Counted from the stretch's first letter, positions 27,744 through 37,227 are shown. The stretch is DNA of 64,000 nucleotides from Granulicella sibirica (GCF_004115155.1 NZ_RDSM01000002.1:744001-808000), one strand, 5' to 3'. Notes: generated from the letters alone by a model not told the origin. Translations and numbers: made by a program.

Positions 27744-30431
27744 TTACTTCGGCAAAGCCGCAGTCCCCGTCACCGAGAAGTCCGTCTCCACCTTGGCCGC
27801 CGTATCCCCGGGCTGCGCTCCCCCGACGCTCAGGTGATACTCACCCGATAGAATCGATCGCTCGCCCTTGTCGTCCACGCTCGAAAGCGAGCGCGGCTGC
27901 AGCGTCAGCGTCACCTCGCGGCTCTCCCCCGCGTCCAGGTGCACGCGTTCGAAGCCCACCAGCGAATGCTTCGGGCCGCCAGCCTGCGGCGTCTTGAGAT
28001 AAGCCTCAACGACCTCGTCCCCAGCCCGCGCACTCGTATTCTTCACCGTCACGGCCGCCGTCACCGGCTTACCCGCCTCGACAGACTTTGCCACCTTTAG
28101 CCCCTCATAGCTGAACGTCGAGTAGCTCAGCCCATATCCAAATCCCCACAGCGGAGCGCCCGTGTAATAACGATAGGTGCGGTTTTTGAGCGAGTAATTC
28201 GTGAACTCCGGAAGGTCCGCCGTGCTCGCATAGAAGGTAAGAGGCAGACGACCCGCAGGATTGTTCTCCCCGGCAAGCGTCTGGGCAACAGCGGCTCCGC
28301 CCTTGCCTCCCGGATACCAGGCCTGCAAAATGGCCGCCGCATGCTCCTTGGCCCACGTAAGCGCAATCGCGCTGCCCGACATCGACACCACAACCACCGG
28401 CTTGCCCGTAGCAGATACCGCCTCCAGCATCTTCCGCTGCGAGGCCGGAAGATCGATGCTCGTCCGGTCGCCGCCGTTGAAGCCTTCGATCTTGATCGGC
28501 ATCTCCTCACCTTCGAGTTGAGGCGATAGCCCAACGAACGCGACGACGACATCGGAAGCCTTTGCAGCGGCAACCGCCTCATCCAACTGAGCCTTCTCCG
28601 GAGCCTCCCAGCGCAGCGTTGCTCCACCACCCGCCCGATCGCCGAAGTGGCTGTACGACACCTCGAACGTATGCGGTTTCGTATCGTCGAACGTCAACTC
28701 CATCCGCGCCGGCGTCGTTCCCGACATCACCGGCGGAGCGGTGGGAGAAGCCCCTGCAACCACCGCAAACGCCCCCATTTCCAGCTTGCCCTTCGTCAGT
28801 GTTCCCTCGGACACCACCTTGCCGTCCATCACAACCCTATAGTTCTCCTTCGGCGAATAGGGAAAGGCTGAACCACCCTCGAGGATGAAGGCGTATTTAC
28901 CCGCCGCCGGAACCTGCAGCGTCCCGCTCCACCGCACCGAGTAGTCATGCGTCTCAAGCTCAGGGACCGGCTCAACATCGCGCCAGTCGTGCTGAATCGA
29001 CGAGTCCATTCCCACAGCCACGGGCTTGCCTGTCCAGTCCGTTGTCGCGAAGTACTCCGTCTTCAACCCCTTGCCAAACACGCTCCGAGGCACCGGCACA
29101 CTGAAGCCCGTAGCGAGCGTCGCCCCTTGCGCATAGTGAACCTCTGCACCGGGGAACTGTTTGATGATGCCATCGACCGGCGACACCGGCTTTGACGCCT
29201 GCCCATTGTAGTTACCCTCAAGCGAAGTCAGCAGGTCAGCCGTCGGACCGATGACCGCAATGCGCTTCGGGGCCTTCTCCAAAGGAAGAATGCCATCGTT
29301 CTTTAGCAGAACGATCGACTCCTTCGCTGCCTTCAGCGATAACTCGTTATGCTGCACGGAGTCGTCATCACTGAAGGGAATCTTGTCATACGGATTCACT
29401 CCCGGAGCATCGAGTAACCCAAGCTCAAAGCGCGCCGTATAGAGTCGCTCCGCAGACTTCGTCAGCAGGTCTTCCGACACGACTCCCTTGCGCACCGCCT
29501 CGCCAAGCGTGTTGAAACCGGGCGCCCAGATGCTGCAGGAAAGGTCTGTCCCCGCTTTGATCGAGATAGCCGCCGCATGCATGATGTCCGGCGCGTTGTG
29601 ATGCCCGTTCGTCACGTCAACGATTGCTGCGCAGTCCGAGACAACGAACCCCTTGAACGCCCAAGCATCGCGCAGGTGATCCTTCAGGAGCATCGTGTTC
29701 GCGCATGCGCCCATCCCATCGATGGCGTTGTAAGCGCACATTACCGACTTCACATGTCCATCGATCACCGTCGAACGGAACGCCGGAAGGTAAGTCTCTT
29801 CGAGATCCCTTGGAGCGACATCGACATTCGCGATATGACGCGTGGACTCCGGCCCACTGTGTACCGCGAAGTGCTTGCTCGTCGCGACGGCCTTCGGATG
29901 CTCCGGATCGGAGCCCTGCACACCGTGAATAAACGCGACGCCCATCCTGCCCGTCAGGAATGGATCTTCCCCGTACGTCTCCTGCCCGCGTCCCCATCTC
30001 GGATCGCGGAAGATATTGATGTTCGGAGACCAGAAGGTGAGCCCGTAGAAGATACGGTGGTTGCCCTCGCGTTGCGCCTGGTTATACTTCGCCCGGCCCT
30101 CGGTCGAGATCACGTCGCCCATCTGCTGCACCATCATCGGGTCCCACGTCGCAGCCATCCCGATCGCCTGCGGGAACACCGTCGCATAACCCGAGTTCGC
30201 AACGCCATGCAGAGCCTCACTCCACGTCTGGTAGTCAGGGATGCCAAGACGCGGAATTGCTGTCGCCCAGTCTTCAAGCTGCGACGCCTTCTCATCCAGC
30301 GTCATCTTCGATACAAGGTCATGCGCACGTACCGCCGCGGGAAGGGAAGAGTCCATGTAAGCGGATGGCTTGATCTGTGCAAAAAGACCGATCGACAAAA
30401 ACGGAAGTGCAGCAAATACAAAACGTCTCAC
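27744..30431 (-). CDS. Glycoside hydrolase family 3 enzyme with PA14 domain (probable beta-xylosidase/beta-glucosidase)
   Basis: Releases terminal sugars from beta-linked oligosaccharides. Its 895 residues comprise a signal peptide (1-19), the GH3 TIM-barrel with nucleophile Asp266 in G-F-V-V-S-D-C, a second alpha/beta domain interrupted by a PA14 domain (about 445-580), and a C-terminal fibronectin-III-like domain. The S-D-C motif and C-terminal architecture are those of the BxlB-like branch. Together with xylA and a LacI-type regulator this makes beta-xylosidase the better guess, though beta-glucosidase activity cannot be excluded. It probably acts in the periplasm on sugars imported by the receptor encoded just upstream. 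Confidence 0.92.
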   Translation of the reverse strand: MRRFVFAALPFLSIGLFAQIKPSAYMDSSLPAAVRAHDLVSKMTLDEKASQLEDWATAIPRLGIPDYQTWSEALHGVANSGYATVFPQAIGMAATWDPMMVQQMGDVISTEGRAKYNQAQREGNHRIFYGLTFWSPNINIFRDPRWGRGQETYGEDPFLTGRMGVAFIHGVQGSDPEHPKAVATSKHFAVHSGPESTRHIANVDVAPRDLEETYLPAFRSTVIDGHVKSVMCAYNAIDGMGACANTMLLKDHLRDAWAFKGFVVSDCAAIVDVTNGHHNAPDIMHAAAISIKAGTDLSCSIWAPGFNTLGEAVRKGVVSEDLLTKSAERLYTARFELGLLDAPGVNPYDKIPFSDDDSVQHNELSLKAAKESIVLLKNDGILPLEKAPKRIAVIGPTADLLTSLEGNYNGQASKPVSPVDGIIKQFPGAEVHYAQGATLATGFSVPVPRSVFGKGLKTEYFATTDWTGKPVAVGMDSSIQHDWRDVEPVPELETHDYSVRWSGTLQVPAAGKYAFILEGGSAFPYSPKENYRVVMDGKVVSEGTLTKGKLEMGAFAVVAGASPTAPPVMSGTTPARMELTFDDTKPHTFEVSYSHFGDRAGGGATLRWEAPEKAQLDEAVAAAKASDVVVAFVGLSPQLEGEEMPIKIEGFNGGDRTSIDLPASQRKMLEAVSATGKPVVVVSMSGSAIALTWAKEHAAAILQAWYPGGKGGAAVAQTLAGENNPAGRLPLTFYASTADLPEFTNYSLKNRTYRYYTGAPLWGFGYGLSYSTFSYEGLKVAKSVEAGKPVTAAVTVKNTSARAGDEVVEAYLKTPQAGGPKHSLVGFERVHLDAGESREVTLTLQPRSLSSVDDKGERSILSGEYHLSVGGAQPGDTAAKVETDFSVTGTAALPK

Positions 30432-30484
30432 GAGATTGACTCCACCTTGCAGATAAGACAGGAAGCATCCTGTAGAAAAGGAAA

Positions 30485-30515
30485 TGGCGCCGAAGATCAG
30501 AGATCGACGGCGCCA
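30485..30515 (-). terminator. Probable terminator after the second TonB receptor gene
   Basis: Arms TGGCGCCG (30485-30492) and CGGCGCCA (30508-30515) enclose a 15-base loop that can pair further through two GATC units. On the minus strand TTTCCTTTT follows. It lies between the receptor stop and the GH3 start, so GH3 may depend on read-through or its own promoter. Confidence 0.5.
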
Positions 30516-30528
30516 CTCGGGTTACGGC

Positions 30529-33500
30529 TTAGAACAGCAGCTTGCCGCCGAACTGGAACTTGCGGGCATCCCACGTCGAGGTCACTTGTCCAAAGTTGCT
30601 CGCCGTGAAGCTGTTCTGCAGGTTCTGGAACTGCGTGTGGTTGAAGGTGTTGAACGACTCGGCCCGGAGCTGCAACCGGAGCGATTCACGGTAAAGCGGG
30701 AAGGACTTGAAGACAGACAGGTTCGTATTGAAACGTCCTGGTCCGATCACCTTATCCTTACCCGAGTTGCCGAATCCTTGGTTCACACTGGTCGCATCTC
30801 CACCTTGCCACGGTGCAACTGGTGCGGAGAACGCTGCAGTGTTGAAGTAGCTGTTGAACTTCTTCTGGCCAAGCGTTGGAGTGCCTGCGACGAGGTTGGC
30901 CCGGTTCGAGGTGCCGCCACCAAGACCGATCGTGTCGGTCCCGTATGTGATGGCCACCGGCGTACCGGAGTTCGCGATCGTGATTCCTGAAACCTGCCAT
31001 CCGCTCAGGAACTCGCGCTCCGCGAAGTTGCTCGAGTTCTTGAAGAAGGGAAGATCGTAGATATAGTTTGTGCTGAAGATGTTGCGGCGATCATAGGATC
31101 CTGATCCCTTGTCATACTTCGCGTTGAACGGGTTGGAGAGCGTCGCCAGGTCGCCGCCATTGCTAGCCAGATCGATCTGGTGCGACCAGGTATAGGACAC
31201 CTGTACTGTCAGGTTGTGCTTGTTCTCGACGCGAAGCCCAGCCTGCAGCGAGTTATAGCTGGAGTTCGTCGTCTGCTCTTCCTGCGTGATACCCGCGTAG
31301 CCCTGGAACAGGCGCAGCGTGTTGGCATCCACCGACCCGTTCGCAACCGTCTGCCGGACAGCAGCGCTGCTGTTCAGTGGAATCGTGTTGATGGCGCGGT
31401 CGTCGTTCTGGTTCCAACCCGCCGTACCGACATATTGCAGCACGCTGACGATCGACGGAGCGACCTCGTGCTGGATGCCAAGGCTATACATCGCAAGACC
31501 CGGAAGCGGATAGTGATACGCGAGATTGGTGATGCTGGCCGGCTTCGGGTTGGTGGAGGCCGTCTGGCCATTCGTCGCGCTCGTGTTTGTATTCGAGAAG
31601 TAAACGTTGTTTGCCGAAGGCTGATACGAGAACGGCGGATTGTTCCCCGCGTCATACGAATCGTTGCCCTGGATGCGCTCATAGAAGAGACCCGCACCAC
31701 CGCGAAGCACCGTCTTGCCGTCTCCGTACACGTCGTACGCAAAGCCGACGCGTGGCTGAGCGGACTTCCAGTCGTTCTGCACGCCGCCTCTTGGGAACCC
31801 ATTCACGCCTGCCAACTGGATGCCGTTGAGGTAGAAGGGCTGGCTGATCCCCTTCGGTGTGCTGAATCCCGGGCCGTTTGGATTCAACGTTCCGTTGACC
31901 GGACTCTGAGCATTCGCTGCGGTAAAGTCTGCCGGGACGAAGTTTGCGAACTCGTTGAAGCGCTCATAGTTATGTGGGAGGGCGTCGTAGCGGAAGCCAA
32001 GGTTGAGCGTGAGCCTCCGGGTCAGCTTGTAGTTATCCTCGCCATAAAACGAGTACGTATTATTCACCCAGTGCAGGCCATTGAGCACCTGCAACTGCGT
32101 GAAGTTAGCCGCATCGCCAAGCAGGTAGTTGACGTACGAGTCACCCGCGAAGCTGGAATTGTTGAAGGTATAAGTACCCTGCGTATTCGACTGGAGCTGC
32201 TGGTTCTTGAGGAAGTGCATCCACGAGAAGCCGAACTTCATCGAGTGGCGGCCCTTGGTCCAGGAGACGTCATCCCGATACTGATAGTCCATGGCCGCGT
32301 TGTGCCACGGATAGTAGGATGGGCTCCAGTTCGTACCATACGGCGCACCAAGGTCAACCTCAGGCAGACGATTGAGAGCGTTCTGCCCGGAGAAGAAGGT
32401 TGTCGTGTTGAAGCCCGTCGGCTGTGCGAACGTGCCGACCGGGGTGATCGTCAGCTTGTTGCCGTTGAAGTTGAACGCCGTCTCGTTGAGGAGGTTCGGC
32501 GAGAGTGTCTGCGTCAGCTTGATAACCGCGGCCCACGCCGGGTTCGAGATCGCGCTTCCAACCGTCGGGTAGTTGTCGTCGCTCCAGAGCGGAGGGAACT
32601 TCGTCTGGCTGTTCGCATCGTGGATGTAGTTACCCATCAACTGCAGCTTGTCGTTGATGGTGTGGTCGATACGGACAAGGTCCTCGCGCACAAACGTCGG
32701 CTGACTGACCGAGGTTACAAATTGGTTCGCTCCGGTGGAAACATTAGGCTTGGGGAAGATGCCCGTATTGATCATCGTCACCACATTCTGATCGATCAGG
32801 TTCGCGGGAATCACGTTGTTCGGAAAGGGCTGTCCGGGAGTGAGTCCATCCGCGGCGTAGATCGCAAGCTTTGCCGGATCCGACGTAACGGGAACAATAG
32901 GGGTCTTGCCCGAGGCCGGCGTGACATAGTTCAGCGACTGCCCTAATACCGGGTAATCGCCTGTCGGAATCGTATTGGTCGTGCTCGGAGCCGTTCCGGC
33001 GATCTCGCGCCGGTCCTCCTCATTGAAGAAGAAGAACGTGCGGTTACGCGCATTGTTATAAAAGTGTGGAATGAAGAGCGGGCCACCGATGTTACCGCCG
33101 AAAATATTCACGCGCAGCTTCGGCGTGGGCTGATTGTTCATCTTCGAGATGTAGTTGTTCGCATCGAACGCCTCGTTGCGATTGAACTCCCACAATCCGC
33201 CATGGAAGCTCTTCGAGCCCGACTTTAACACCATCAGCACCTGTCCGCCCGATCCGATCCCATAGTCCGGGCTGTAGTTGCTGGTCAGCGTCTGAAACTG
33301 CGCGATCGAATCCTGCGACACGAGAATACTGAAGCATCCACCGCATCCACGATCGTAGATCTCGCCGCCATCCACGAGATAGATGTTGTGGCTCGGACGC
33401 GTACCGTTGAAGCTGATGCCGTTCCCGGCAGTCAACGCCATCACGCCGTTATAGTCGGGCAGATTGTTCGAAACGCCCGGCGCCAGAACAGCCAGCGCGG

Positions 33501-33963
33501 TGATGTTTCGTCCGTTCGTCGCAAGCTCCGCAACCTGTGCGCCTGAGATAAGGCTGTCCACCTGGCTTGTCTCCGATTGCACGGCCAATGCGTTGGCTTC
33601 AACCGTGACCGTCTGGCCTTCGCTTCCGACTTCGAGAGTGATCTTCTCTTCGACCGTCTGCGCCACGTTCAACACGATGTTATTTGTCGCCACGTTCTTG
33701 AAGCCCGCCGCGACCACGGACAGGTTGTACTTGCCGATCGCCAGGCCGGTAAAGCTGAACAGACCAGAGTCGTTCGTGGTCGCGGTACGCGTGTCGCCCG
33801 TCGCCGGGTTCACCAGTTTGACCGTGGCGTTTGGAACCGTCGCGCCCGAAGGATCTGTCGTGATTCCGTTAATCGTTCCGTTCTCCTGAGCATGCGCGCG
33901 TGGCACGCCGGCCAGGAAGGCCGTAAGTAGGAAAGCTATCGCCAGGATTTTATTCTTGCGCAT
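30529..33963 (-). CDS. Oar-type TonB-dependent receptor, probably for xylo-oligosaccharides
   Basis: An outer-membrane receptor of 1144 residues: signal peptide (1-25, ending R-A-H-A), a carboxypeptidase-D regulatory-like domain (about 28-115), a plug with A-T-N-G-R-N, and a long barrel ending in L-L-F. It has GGAGGAG upstream of its ATG. It sits between a LacI-type regulator gene and a GH3 gene, all on one strand, and a LacI-type operator lies 209 bases before its start. The xylan or xyloside substrate is inferred only from these neighbours and from xylA. It is a paralogue of the receptor at 7237-10740 with different plug and barrel details. Confidence 0.93.
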   Translation of the reverse strand: MRKNKILAIAFLLTAFLAGVPRAHAQENGTINGITTDPSGATVPNATVKLVNPATGDTRTATTNDSGLFSFTGLAIGKYNLSVVAAGFKNVATNNIVLNVAQTVEEKITLEVGSEGQTVTVEANALAVQSETSQVDSLISGAQVAELATNGRNITALAVLAPGVSNNLPDYNGVMALTAGNGISFNGTRPSHNIYLVDGGEIYDRGCGGCFSILVSQDSIAQFQTLTSNYSPDYGIGSGGQVLMVLKSGSKSFHGGLWEFNRNEAFDANNYISKMNNQPTPKLRVNIFGGNIGGPLFIPHFYNNARNRTFFFFNEEDRREIAGTAPSTTNTIPTGDYPVLGQSLNYVTPASGKTPIVPVTSDPAKLAIYAADGLTPGQPFPNNVIPANLIDQNVVTMINTGIFPKPNVSTGANQFVTSVSQPTFVREDLVRIDHTINDKLQLMGNYIHDANSQTKFPPLWSDDNYPTVGSAISNPAWAAVIKLTQTLSPNLLNETAFNFNGNKLTITPVGTFAQPTGFNTTTFFSGQNALNRLPEVDLGAPYGTNWSPSYYPWHNAAMDYQYRDDVSWTKGRHSMKFGFSWMHFLKNQQLQSNTQGTYTFNNSSFAGDSYVNYLLGDAANFTQLQVLNGLHWVNNTYSFYGEDNYKLTRRLTLNLGFRYDALPHNYERFNEFANFVPADFTAANAQSPVNGTLNPNGPGFSTPKGISQPFYLNGIQLAGVNGFPRGGVQNDWKSAQPRVGFAYDVYGDGKTVLRGGAGLFYERIQGNDSYDAGNNPPFSYQPSANNVYFSNTNTSATNGQTASTNPKPASITNLAYHYPLPGLAMYSLGIQHEVAPSIVSVLQYVGTAGWNQNDDRAINTIPLNSSAAVRQTVANGSVDANTLRLFQGYAGITQEEQTTNSSYNSLQAGLRVENKHNLTVQVSYTWSHQIDLASNGGDLATLSNPFNAKYDKGSGSYDRRNIFSTNYIYDLPFFKNSSNFAEREFLSGWQVSGITIANSGTPVAITYGTDTIGLGGGTSNRANLVAGTPTLGQKKFNSYFNTAAFSAPVAPWQGGDATSVNQGFGNSGKDKVIGPGRFNTNLSVFKSFPLYRESLRLQLRAESFNTFNHTQFQNLQNSFTASNFGQVTSTWDARKFQFGGKLLF

Positions 33964-34345
33964 CTGTACTCCTCCGAAGGGTCAAACTGTGAAACAGGTT
34001 CAAGTGCTGCTGATGGAGCCAGGACAACTTACCGTCGCAGGTAACGTTTTCTCAAATCAGACTCCCAGGGTTGTCTCTTCGTACAAGCACCTGGAGTAAT
34101 TCAGAAATCCCGAGCAGGCCTGGACGAGCGCCGCACGTTTTGAAACTCACAAACCACCGAAAATGCCATGTTCGCAACGTTGCCATACTCTTACGCAGCA
34201 TCCGCTGGATTCGCGCTTTTATGCCGTTTCAGAAGCGAGCGAATCCTATGCCGCCCCGCAAACCGGTGTCAAGCGGAATTTGTGCCGGGTGTGGACCGAG
34301 TCGGAGGCCATTCTGTTTCGAGGGAGATACAGCTCGAGCCGAGTC
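33964..34345 (-). promoter_or_regulatory. Promoter region of the xylan-use TonB receptor gene
   Basis: This 382-base gap between the lacI-type gene and the receptor gene holds no convincing gene. It contains the operator-like site at 34172-34188 and a weaker AACGTT-centred site (GTAACGTTTT, 34041-34050) closer to the receptor start. Both would suit repression by the neighbouring regulator. No clear -35/-10 pair was identified. Confidence 0.5.
34172..34188. promoter_or_regulatory. Putative LacI-family operator upstream of the TonB receptor
   Basis: TCGCAACGTTGCCATAC is identical over 17 bases to the site upstream of xylA at 24619-24635. It has the GCAACGTTGC palindrome with a central CG typical of LacI-family operators. 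Confidence 0.65.
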
Positions 34346-35344
34346 TTAGGGGCAGCCGCAGGAGTTCCGCAGGAGGAGCTCAGCTTCTAACTGAACCCGT
34401 TGCACCGGCAGAGAATGATCTGCGCTGATTCGCTTAACCAGAAGCCGAACCGACTCACGCGCCATCAGGTCCGTTGGTTGGACCACCACCGTGATCGCCG
34501 GCTGCACAAGGCTCGCCAGGTCCACATCATCGAAGCCGATCACCGCCACGTCGCGCGCATGATCCGCCTGAACCTCGCGTATCGCCTTCATTGCCGACAC
34601 CGTCGCCATACTGCTCAGCGCAAACAGGGCCCGCAGCTTCGGCTTGCGTGTCAGCGCCTTCCGCACCGCCGTCTGCAAAGCCCCATAGTCCGCAGCGGCA
34701 ATAACGGTAGACTTCTCGCCAGCCTTCTGCATTGCCTGCTCGTATCCTTGGATCCGCTCTTGAAACGAGTAGATACTCGGGCTGGCCGTGACGCACGCGA
34801 TCTCATGAATCCCGTGTTCCAGCAGATGCCGTGTCGCCAGTTGCGCCGCCTCCACGTGCCGCAGCATCACCACATCCGCATCCTGCCATAGCGGACGATC
34901 CAGCGCCACAACCGGCATGCTGCCTAGCTCATGCCGCAGTCTCTCCATATCCGAGTCAGGCGCGGCAGTCAGAATAACCCCGTCCGCCCGAGACCGCCGC
35001 AGGACGGCAAGCTGCTTCGATTGCCTTTCAGGATCTTCCTGATGCGTCAGCAGGATGACTGAAAGCCCCTGCCGCGTCGCCTCCAGTTCAATCTCCTGCA
35101 CGCAGCGGCTGAAGTAAGGATTCGCAATCTGCGGAAACACCACGCCGATCGATTTGGTCCGTCCACCCCGCAGGCTTCGCGCAACCTCGTTCGGCTCATA
35201 CCCCAACGCATGCACCGCGTCCATAATGCGTTGCCGCACATCCTCGCTCACATACGGGCCGCCACGCAGGCAGCGCGATACGGTCGAAGCTCCCACCTGG
35301 GCGAGCTTGGCGACATCGAGAACCGTTGGCTTGCGAGAGGACAC
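34346..35344 (-). CDS. LacI-family transcriptional regulator
   Basis: A 332-residue repressor-type protein. The N-terminal helix-turn-helix (T-V-L-D-V-A-K-L-A-Q-V-G, then S-T-V-S-R-C-L) and hinge (L-G-Y-E-P-N-E-V-A-R-S-L) are classic for the family. The rest is the periplasmic-binding-protein-like sugar sensor with I-G-V-V-F-P near residue 67 and V-I-G-F-D-D near 278. It starts with GTG and ends in an unusual C-G-C-P tail. Its position upstream of the receptor and GH3 genes, and the shared operator sites, suggest that it controls pentose or xylan use, with a sugar as inducer. Confidence 0.92.
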   Translation of the reverse strand: MSSRKPTVLDVAKLAQVGASTVSRCLRGGPYVSEDVRQRIMDAVHALGYEPNEVARSLRGGRTKSIGVVFPQIANPYFSRCVQEIELEATRQGLSVILLTHQEDPERQSKQLAVLRRSRADGVILTAAPDSDMERLRHELGSMPVVALDRPLWQDADVVMLRHVEAAQLATRHLLEHGIHEIACVTASPSIYSFQERIQGYEQAMQKAGEKSTVIAAADYGALQTAVRKALTRKPKLRALFALSSMATVSAMKAIREVQADHARDVAVIGFDDVDLASLVQPAITVVVQPTDLMARESVRLLVKRISADHSLPVQRVQLEAELLLRNSCGCP

Positions 35345-35445
35345 GATAGGATCCGGGTGAAGGCAAAGTCAGTTTAGCTTGATCCGCTGAAATTGCTTAC
35401 ACCCCGAACACATGGCCCCGAATCCAGCAAACGAAGAGAGGGGGC

Positions 35446-35484
35446 CCCACCTTCGGCGCAGCGCTTCACCGCGCCTAAGGTGGG
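35446..35484. repeat. Imperfect intergenic hairpin element
   Basis: Arms of 14 bases (35446-35459 and 35471-35484) pair with one mismatch around an 11-base loop. The CCCACCTT...AAGGTGGG core resembles sequence near 51621-51650 and, more loosely, 53927-53952. It lies between the SDR gene end and the lacI-type gene start; no coding sequence is seen in this spacer. Confidence 0.5.
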
Positions 35485-35573
35485 AGAGTAAGAAGCCAAC
35501 CGCTTATCGTTGATTCTGCCGTTGTTGCTTGAACTCCTGACAGGCCGGAACCTGAATAAGTGAGGCCGTCGCG

Positions 35574-36437
35574 TCAGTGGGTGATCAGGCCGGGTATCAC
35601 GACTGCGTCCGCGAAGACCGTAGAGAGCGTCACCGCACGGTACTTCGCCGCTTCCTCCGCACGCCCCGCCTCGACATGCTTCACACGGCTCTCCGCGTCC
35701 TTGCCAAGGACCAGCCGCCTCGGAACATCCTCGGTATTCGCTAGCGTCACGATCACCTCGGCGATCTTCTTCGGATCGCCCTCTTCTTTGCCGCGAATCG
35801 AAGCCAGCAACTTGTACGTGGTGCCAACCGACTCCTCGTACTCCGGCATCACCTCCGGAGAGTGCTCGCTTGCCCTCATAGCCCAGTTCGTGCGGATTCC
35901 GCCCGGCTCCAGCGTGCAGACCTTCACGCCAAACGACGCTACCTCGGCGGCAACCGAATCGCTGAAGCCGCCCACCGCCCACTTCGCTGCATGGTACGGC
36001 GAATTGCCCGCTCTCGCCATGCGCCCGCCAATCGAGGAGATCTGGAAGATGTGCCCGCTCTTCTGCTTGCGCATCACCGGCAGCGCCGCATGCGTCGTGT
36101 AGACCACGCCAAAAAAGCACGTCTCCACCACATCGCGAAACTGCTCGGATGTCATCTGCTCAAACGGGGCGAAGTACCCGTACCCCGCGTTATTCACCAG
36201 CACGTCGAGGCGACCATAGGTGTCCACGGCAGCTTTGACCGCGGCCTTCGCCGCCTCTTCCTCGCGAACATCCAATGTCACCGGTGTCACGCGCTCTCCA
36301 TACAGCTCCACCAGAGGCTTCAACTCCTCCGTCCGCCGCGCCCCGGCGACCACACTGTCTCCAGCCGCTAGGGCAGCCTCCGCAATATCCCGGCCCAACC
36401 CGTTTCCACTTCCCGTAATCAACCAGACCTTCGCCAT
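35574..36437 (-). CDS. Short-chain dehydrogenase/reductase
   Basis: An NAD(P)-dependent oxidoreductase of 287 residues, the classical SDR type. The nucleotide-binding T-G-S-G-N-G-L-G is at 8-15, N-N-A-G at 82-85, catalytic Ser at 134-135 and Y-x-x-x-K at Tyr148/Lys152. The substrate is unknown. It is preceded on the same strand by a TetR-type regulator gene; a 7-bp inverted repeat in the 70-base gap suggests direct control by that regulator, a common arrangement for stress- or xenobiotic-induced reductases. Confidence 0.93.
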   Translation of the reverse strand: MAKVWLITGSGNGLGRDIAEAALAAGDSVVAGARRTEELKPLVELYGERVTPVTLDVREEEAAKAAVKAAVDTYGRLDVLVNNAGYGYFAPFEQMTSEQFRDVVETCFFGVVYTTHAALPVMRKQKSGHIFQISSIGGRMARAGNSPYHAAKWAVGGFSDSVAAEVASFGVKVCTLEPGGIRTNWAMRASEHSPEVMPEYEESVGTTYKLLASIRGKEEGDPKKIAEVIVTLANTEDVPRRLVLGKDAESRVKHVEAGRAEEAAKYRAVTLSTVFADAVVIPGLITH

Positions 36438-36466
36438 GTGATGTCCTCCTGTTGTATAGATTCAAT

Positions 36467-36488
36467 AATGAGCGAGTGGTTGCTCATT
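36467..36488. promoter_or_regulatory. Putative TetR operator before the SDR gene
   Basis: AATGAGC (36467-36473) and GCTCATT (36482-36488) form a perfect inverted repeat with an 8-base spacer, 30 bases before the SDR start and just after the TetR-type gene. Size and symmetry fit a TetR-family operator. Confidence 0.6.
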
Positions 36489-36507
36489 TATTGGAAGAAT
36501 CCTCAGC

Positions 36508-37074
36508 TCAGGAGGCCATGCGCCAGAAGGCTTCGAACGCCTGCTCGACGAGCCGTGCTTTTTGCCCCGGCTTCTTCGCCGCAATCTCCATCACCGCCTC
36601 CTGCATCGCCGACATGGCGGACGAAGCAAACCCTGCGGGCAGGCTCTTAAACGCACCAAGTCTCCCGACCTCAGCCATGGTCTCCGAGACTGCTCCCCGT
36701 ACAGCTTCCATTCGCTGCCTCGTCGTCGCGGAAATGATGTCCGAGAAATTGAGCAGCACGGAAGCCTTCCGCTCCTGTGGTTTCTCAATCGCCCACCGGA
36801 GGTATTCCCTCCAAACGTGCGCTGCTCGTTCCCGAAGGTCGGACTGATGCGGGAAGCTCTCGTGGATTCGCCGGTACACCTCGGTCTTCAACTCGAGGTA
36901 AAGCTCGTTCAGTAGCTCATCCTTGGAGGCGAAGTACGTGAACAGCGTGCCTTCCGCGAGCCCTGCTCCTTTGGCGATCTTCGCGGTCGAAGCACCCAGG
37001 CCCGCCTCCGCAATCTCACGCACGGCGGACCGCAGAAGCGCCTCTCGTTTCTCAGGACTTCTTGCTCTGGCCAT
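36508..37074 (-). CDS. TetR/AcrR-family transcriptional regulator
   Basis: A 188-residue regulator. The N-terminal TetR helix-turn-helix is evident (A-S-T-A-K-I-A-K-G-A-G-L-A-E-G-T-L-F-T-Y-F, about 29-49). The C-terminal helical domain, which binds the ligand and dimerises, is not diagnostic. It lies directly upstream of the SDR gene on the same strand with an inverted repeat between them, so it likely represses that gene and perhaps the pair. Confidence 0.93.
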   Translation of the reverse strand: MARARSPEKREALLRSAVREIAEAGLGASTAKIAKGAGLAEGTLFTYFASKDELLNELYLELKTEVYRRIHESFPHQSDLRERAAHVWREYLRWAIEKPQERKASVLLNFSDIISATTRQRMEAVRGAVSETMAEVGRLGAFKSLPAGFASSAMSAMQEAVMEIAAKKPGQKARLVEQAFEAFWRMAS

Positions 37075-37187
37075 ACCCGTCGATGCTACCTCAGCAGGGT
37101 CGCCCCGGCATTCACGAGCAAGAGGAACGAACTGAAATCGCCAGCACTAGAGGCATGGAGATACTTTCCGAATAAGACAATCTCCAG

Positions 37188-37227
37188 GGATTGAGGCACC
37201 GAGAGCACCGCATCGGTGCCTCAATCC
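37188..37227. repeat. Perfect 15-bp inverted repeat
   Basis: GGATTGAGGCACCGA (37188-37202) and its exact complement (37213-37227) flank a 10-base spacer. It lies downstream of azoR and upstream of the tetR gene at 36508-37074. No T tract follows on either strand, so it is not a standard intrinsic terminator; it could still stabilise the azoR transcript end. The rest of the 37075-37311 gap shows nothing else I can name. Confidence 0.55.

Noticed and set aside
31180..32946. A 588-codon plus-strand frame opposite the second TonB receptor gene
   Set aside because: Composition (Arg/Val/Ile-rich) and lack of motifs mark it as a shadow of the receptor gene.
35374..36120. A 248-codon minus-strand frame overlapping the SDR gene in another frame
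   Set aside because: Gly/Arg/Cys-rich product without motifs; the SDR frame has all catalytic residues.
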